NCBI GenBank assembly: GCA_016713325.1
Contig: JADJPJ010000002.1
Span: 744,001-808,000, forward strand
Length of the DNA stretch: 64,000 nt
Source: Candidatus Flexifilum affinis
GTDB lineage: Bacteria > Chloroflexota > Anaerolineae > Aggregatilineales > Phototrophicaceae
Direction: 5' to 3'
Below are positions 61,335 to 64,000 of the stretch, piece after piece. The translations under genes and the position numbers were made by a program. Numbering within the stretch: the first letter of the stretch is position 1; the number at the start of each line of letters is the position of its first letter. A model generated the notes under the pieces. It was not told the origin of the DNA, did not search any database, and saw nothing but the letters and a program-made list of their open reading frames with translations.

Positions 61335-62504
61335 CTACTGGACGAGCACGCGGGCGCTTTCGGTCGCCCAGAACACCATCACGTCGTCGCCGACTTTGAA
61401 CAGGATGTCCTTGAAGTTGCCAAAGTTCTGCTCGCGGACGATCAGCCGTGAACTTTCGCCGATCTGGACCGTGTAACGAGTGTCGGTGCCAATATAGTTG
61501 GAATAGACGATCTTGCCGGGCACAAAGGTACGATCCGTCTCGGCCTGAACGACGCTCATGACTTCGGCGGTGGAGACGCGGGCGTTCAACCCTTGTTCGG
61601 TTGCCGGCGTTTGCTGCACCAGCGTGACCTTTTCGGGGCGGATGGCGACAGTCACCTGGGTGCCCGAGGCAATTGTCGGGTTGTCCGGCGTCGCCTCGAT
61701 CTCCACACCACCGGCGAGCACGACGGTCGCCTTCTTGGCGGAGATGTCGGTCAACTTGCCTTCGATGAAGTTTGTTTCACCAATGAAGTCAGCCACGAAG
61801 CGGCTGTGCGGCTTCTCGTAAATCTCGTCACCGCGACCGATCTGCAGGACCTTGCCTCCGTTCATGACGGCGATCCGGTCGCACATGGTCAGAGCTTCTT
61901 CCTGATCGTGCGTGACGTAGACGAACGTCATGTTCAGCTCTTCCTGCATCTGCATCAGTTCGTACTGCATCTCTTTGCGCAGCTTGAGATCCAATGCGCC
62001 CAGCGGCTCGTCGAGCAGGAGCACGGCCGGCTGCTTGACCAGCGCGCGGGCCAGCGCCACGCGCTGCTGCTGGCCGCCGGAAAGCTGGCGGGGCTTCCGG
62101 TCAAAATACTTCAGCCGCACCATCTCCAGCGCCGCCGCGGCGCGGGCACGGGCCTCACTCTTGTTGACTCCCGCCATCTCCAGCCCGAACATGACATTTT
62201 GCAGCACCGTCATGTGGGGGAAGAGGGCGTAATCCTGAAAAACCGTGTTGACGGGGCGATGGAAGGGGGGGACACCCTGGACCGGCTTGCCGCGCAGGAT
62301 GATTTCGCCGGATGAAGGCTCTTCAAAGCCGGCGATCATGCGGAGCGTGGTCGTTTTGCCGCAGCCGCTCGGTCCCAGGAGCGCGAAGAACTCGCCCTCG
62401 TAGATCTGCAGCGAAACATTATCCACCGCTCGGGTAGGTTCCTCGCCTCGCCGCGCAGGAAATTCCTTGACCACATTCTTGAGTTCGATGCCTACCTGCT
62501 GCAT
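61335..62504 (-). CDS. potA: Spermidine/putrescine ABC transporter ATP-binding protein
   Basis: ATPase subunit of the polyamine importer. Walker A is GPSGCGKTT, signature LSGGQQQR, Walker [12 protein letters not shown], and the switch His is in [10 protein letters not shown]. The C-terminal about 150 residues are a TOBE-type regulatory domain ([25 protein letters not shown]). Length 389 residues. ATG 62504 begins [12 protein letters not shown], preceded by AGGGG; an upstream GTG/ATG in the frame (62534) is less likely. It follows potD by 78 bp, with a palindromic repeat in the gap. Confidence 0.93.
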   Translation of the reverse strand: MQQVGIELKNVVKEFPARRGEEPTRAVDNVSLQIYEGEFFALLGPSGCGKTTTLRMIAGFEEPSSGEIILRGKPVQGVPPFHRPVNTVFQDYALFPHMTVLQNVMFGLEMAGVNKSEARARAAAALEMVRLKYFDRKPRQLSGGQQQRVALARALVKQPAVLLLDEPLGALDLKLRKEMQYELMQMQEELNMTFVYVTHDQEEALTMCDRIAVMNGGKVLQIGRGDEIYEKPHSRFVADFIGETNFIEGKLTDISAKKATVVLAGGVEIEATPDNPTIASGTQVTVAIRPEKVTLVQQTPATEQGLNARVSTAEVMSVVQAETDRTFVPGKIVYSNYIGTDTRYTVQIGESSRLIVREQNFGNFKDILFKVGDDVMVFWATESARVLVQ

Positions 62505-62531
62505 CACTGCACCCCTATCCAAAGTCAATGA

Positions 62532-62558
62532 CATAGGGGCGGTTCGCCCGCCCCTATG
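62532..62558. repeat. 27 bp palindrome of the TAGGGGCGGTTCG type
   Basis: CATAGGGGCGG (62532-62542) pairs perfectly with CCGCCCCTATG (62548-62558) around a 5-base TTCGC loop. It is in the potD-potA gap and closely matches the element at 24033-24060. Confidence 0.75.
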
Positions 62559-62582
62559 GTCCGCCTCAATTCATTGTCGTCG

Positions 62583-63668
62583 TTAGCGTCCGAGCAGGAT
62601 CTTCAGCTCGTCCCAGGCATCGTTGTAGTTCTGTTCAACATCCGGGCGTTCCTCGATGAAGAACAGACGCTCTTCGGTTTCGCCGCTCGGATAAATCGCC
62701 GGGTTGTTCAGCAGCTCGGGATCGATTAATCCCTGCTCGATCGACGCCGCATTCGGCGAACCGTAGGCGGTGTAATTGCTGATGTCCGCGCCGACCTTCG
62801 GGTCGAGGATGTAGTCCATGAAGACGTGAGCCAATTCGGGATTCGGCGCGCCCACTGGAATGGCCATGTTGTCGGTCCAGGTCGGGGTGCCTTCTTCAGG
62901 GATCACGTAGACGTAGTCGTCGCACTCGCACTCGGCCATGACCTGGAAAATGTCGCCGCTGAACTCGACGGCGATATCCACGTCACCGCGCGCCAGCATC
63001 GCCTGACCATCATCGGCGGCAATGGCCACGACGTTCTGGCCGTGTTCGACGAGGTAGTCGCGCGCCTGGGCAATTTCGTCGGGGTTGTCGGAGTTCGCGT
63101 CGAAACCGAGCATCAGCAGTCCGACGCCGATCATCGAGCGCAGATCTTCCAGCCACGCGACCGGGCCGTCATAGGCGAAAACCTGTTCCCAGCTGGTGAT
63201 GGCTTCCCCGGTATTCGTCTGGTTGTAGCCGATGCCGATCGTTCCCCACTGGTAGGGGAGACTGTAGGCGTTGCCGGGATCGAAGCCCTTGTCGGTGAAG
63301 ACCGGGTTGAGGTTGGCGATATTCGGGATCTGGCTGTGATCGAGCGGCATCAGCATTTCACGACCGATCATCTGCGAGACCATATAGTCGGTCGGGAAGA
63401 TCACGTCATAACCGGGGTTGCCGCCCACCAGGCGCGCCAGGAGGGCTTCATTGCTCTCGAACACGTCGTAGACGACGGTGACTCCGCACAGGGACTCAAA
63501 ATTGCTGATCGTGTCTTCGGCAACGTAGGTGGACCAGTTGAAGACGTTGAGCGTCTGCCCTGAGAACCCTTCCGGGCAGGTCCATGAGGTCATCTCATTC
63601 TGCGCGCTGAGCGACACAGGCAGAGCAGTCAGTACAAACAGACAGATGAACAACACCAGCTTACGCAT
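62583..63668 (-). CDS. potD: Polyamine ABC transporter substrate-binding protein
   Basis: Extracytoplasmic solute-binding protein of 361 residues for spermidine/putrescine. A signal peptide (MRKLVLFICLFVLTALPVSLSA) is followed by LNVFNWSTYVAEDTISNFE, the PotD/PotF entry motif. The ligand-binding aromatic and acidic residues occur in YDVIFPTDYMV, LPYQWGTIGIGYN and WTDNMAIPVGA. ATG 63668 has GGAGG four bases upstream. It lies 150 bp after potC and 78 bp before potA. Confidence 0.93.
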   Translation of the reverse strand: MRKLVLFICLFVLTALPVSLSAQNEMTSWTCPEGFSGQTLNVFNWSTYVAEDTISNFESLCGVTVVYDVFESNEALLARLVGGNPGYDVIFPTDYMVSQMIGREMLMPLDHSQIPNIANLNPVFTDKGFDPGNAYSLPYQWGTIGIGYNQTNTGEAITSWEQVFAYDGPVAWLEDLRSMIGVGLLMLGFDANSDNPDEIAQARDYLVEHGQNVVAIAADDGQAMLARGDVDIAVEFSGDIFQVMAECECDDYVYVIPEEGTPTWTDNMAIPVGAPNPELAHVFMDYILDPKVGADISNYTAYGSPNAASIEQGLIDPELLNNPAIYPSGETEERLFFIEERPDVEQNYNDAWDELKILLGR

Positions 63669-63819
63669 TTGACCTCCGATATTCCTCACTAAATCCGAAC
63701 CTGTTCGTGCGTCACAAACCGATAGTCACAAAACTCCGGTTTGCCAAACCGATTCCTCGGTGCAGGTGCACCGCTGGATCGCAAGAAGAAGGAGAAGACG
63801 AATCCACCAATCCTGTCCC

Positions 63820-64000
63820 CTAACTGCGCCCGGCATTGCGTCCTTGCAGCGCCATCGAAATCCCAATCAGGAGGGTCGAGGCGAGCAGCATCAACGTGGA
63901 CAGGGCGTTGATCTCCGGCGATACCGAAAGCTTGATCAGGCCATAGACATAAACGGGCAGCGTCGTCGTCCCTGGGCCTGAGTTGAAGAACGTGACGACG
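63820..64000 (-). CDS. potC: Polyamine ABC transporter permease, C-terminal fragment
   Basis: The last 59 codons of a permease gene that continues beyond the window, ending at a TAG at 63820. The visible protein reads TFFNSGPGTTTLPVYVYGLIK, then VSPEINALSTLMLLASTLLIGISMAL, matching the end of PotC-type permeases of the binding-protein-dependent transport family. The position just upstream of potD supports the assignment. Confidence 0.8.
   Translation of the reverse strand, partial: VVTFFNSGPGTTTLPVYVYGLIKLSVSPEINALSTLMLLASTLLIGISMALQGRNAGRS

Noticed and set aside
63715..63743. CAAACCG/CGGTTTG inverted repeat in the potC-potD gap
   Set aside because: Only 7 bp arms with a 15-base loop; not strong enough to call a site.

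Overview
This 64 kb window is a GC-rich bacterial chromosome segment with compact, short-spaced operons. The gene content fits a Chloroflexota bacterium, perhaps Anaerolineae-like: a bacterial Elp3, a group 3d [NiFe] hydrogenase, many single-pass membrane proteins with Thr-Pro linkers, M42/M20/M1 peptidases, a secreted S8 protease and a secreted nuclease. The phylum call is an inference from content; no rRNA or marker phylogeny is available. I see no tRNA or rRNA gene, CRISPR array, prophage or insertion sequence.

Layout. 1-3.9 kb: a truncated ABC ATPase diverging from an M1 peptidase, an unknown gene and a probable lipoprotein. 4.1-11.7 kb (minus): hoxE-F-U-Y-H-W for an NAD(H)-linked bidirectional hydrogenase, followed in the same direction by sufE and three unknown genes. 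hoxH is split by two apparent one-base deletions. 11.8-18.6 kb: a small unknown protein, a UPF0104-type membrane protein, three secreted unknowns and two glycosyltransferases (GT4, GT2), suggesting envelope glycan work. 18.8-27.5 kb: a very large secreted subtilase and a secreted endonuclease with a dockerin-like tail. 27.7-29.3 kb: an M42 peptidase and a Thr-Pro membrane protein.

29.4-33.4 kb is a tRNA-modification neighbourhood. Elp3 diverges from a methyltransferase with hallmarks of eukaryotic Trm9, followed by a DUF427 gene and an extended TrmB. Elp3 and Trm9 act in sequence on U34 in eukaryotes, so the pair suggests a bacterial cm5U-to-mcm5U route. This is the most interesting finding. 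An M20 peptidase follows.

34.6-38.7 kb: an ECF sigma factor overlapping three membrane genes and followed by an ABC ATPase, with no recognisable zinc-type anti-sigma factor. 38.8-48.9 kb: TPR/SH3 and Thr-Pro membrane proteins, a Fsr-like MFS transporter, a TIR-transmembrane-helical-repeat protein, and CoaE fused to a GNAT-like domain. 49.0-55.9 kb (minus): two toast-rack (LiaF-like) proteins, a TPR protein, a LysM-M23 peptidase, a methyltransferase fused to a Trm112-like zinc ribbon, and a membrane protein. 56.0-64.0 kb (minus): metK behind a SAM-I riboswitch and terminator, an AidB-like acyl-CoA dehydrogenase, an MFS transporter, a COG2521-like methyltransferase, and potA-potD-potC for polyamine uptake (potC runs off the edge).

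Several intergenic gaps carry palindromic dispersed repeats. The two hoxH deletions, a probable pair of compensating indels near 29.0 kb and a 15-G run suggest residual sequencing or assembly error in this contig.
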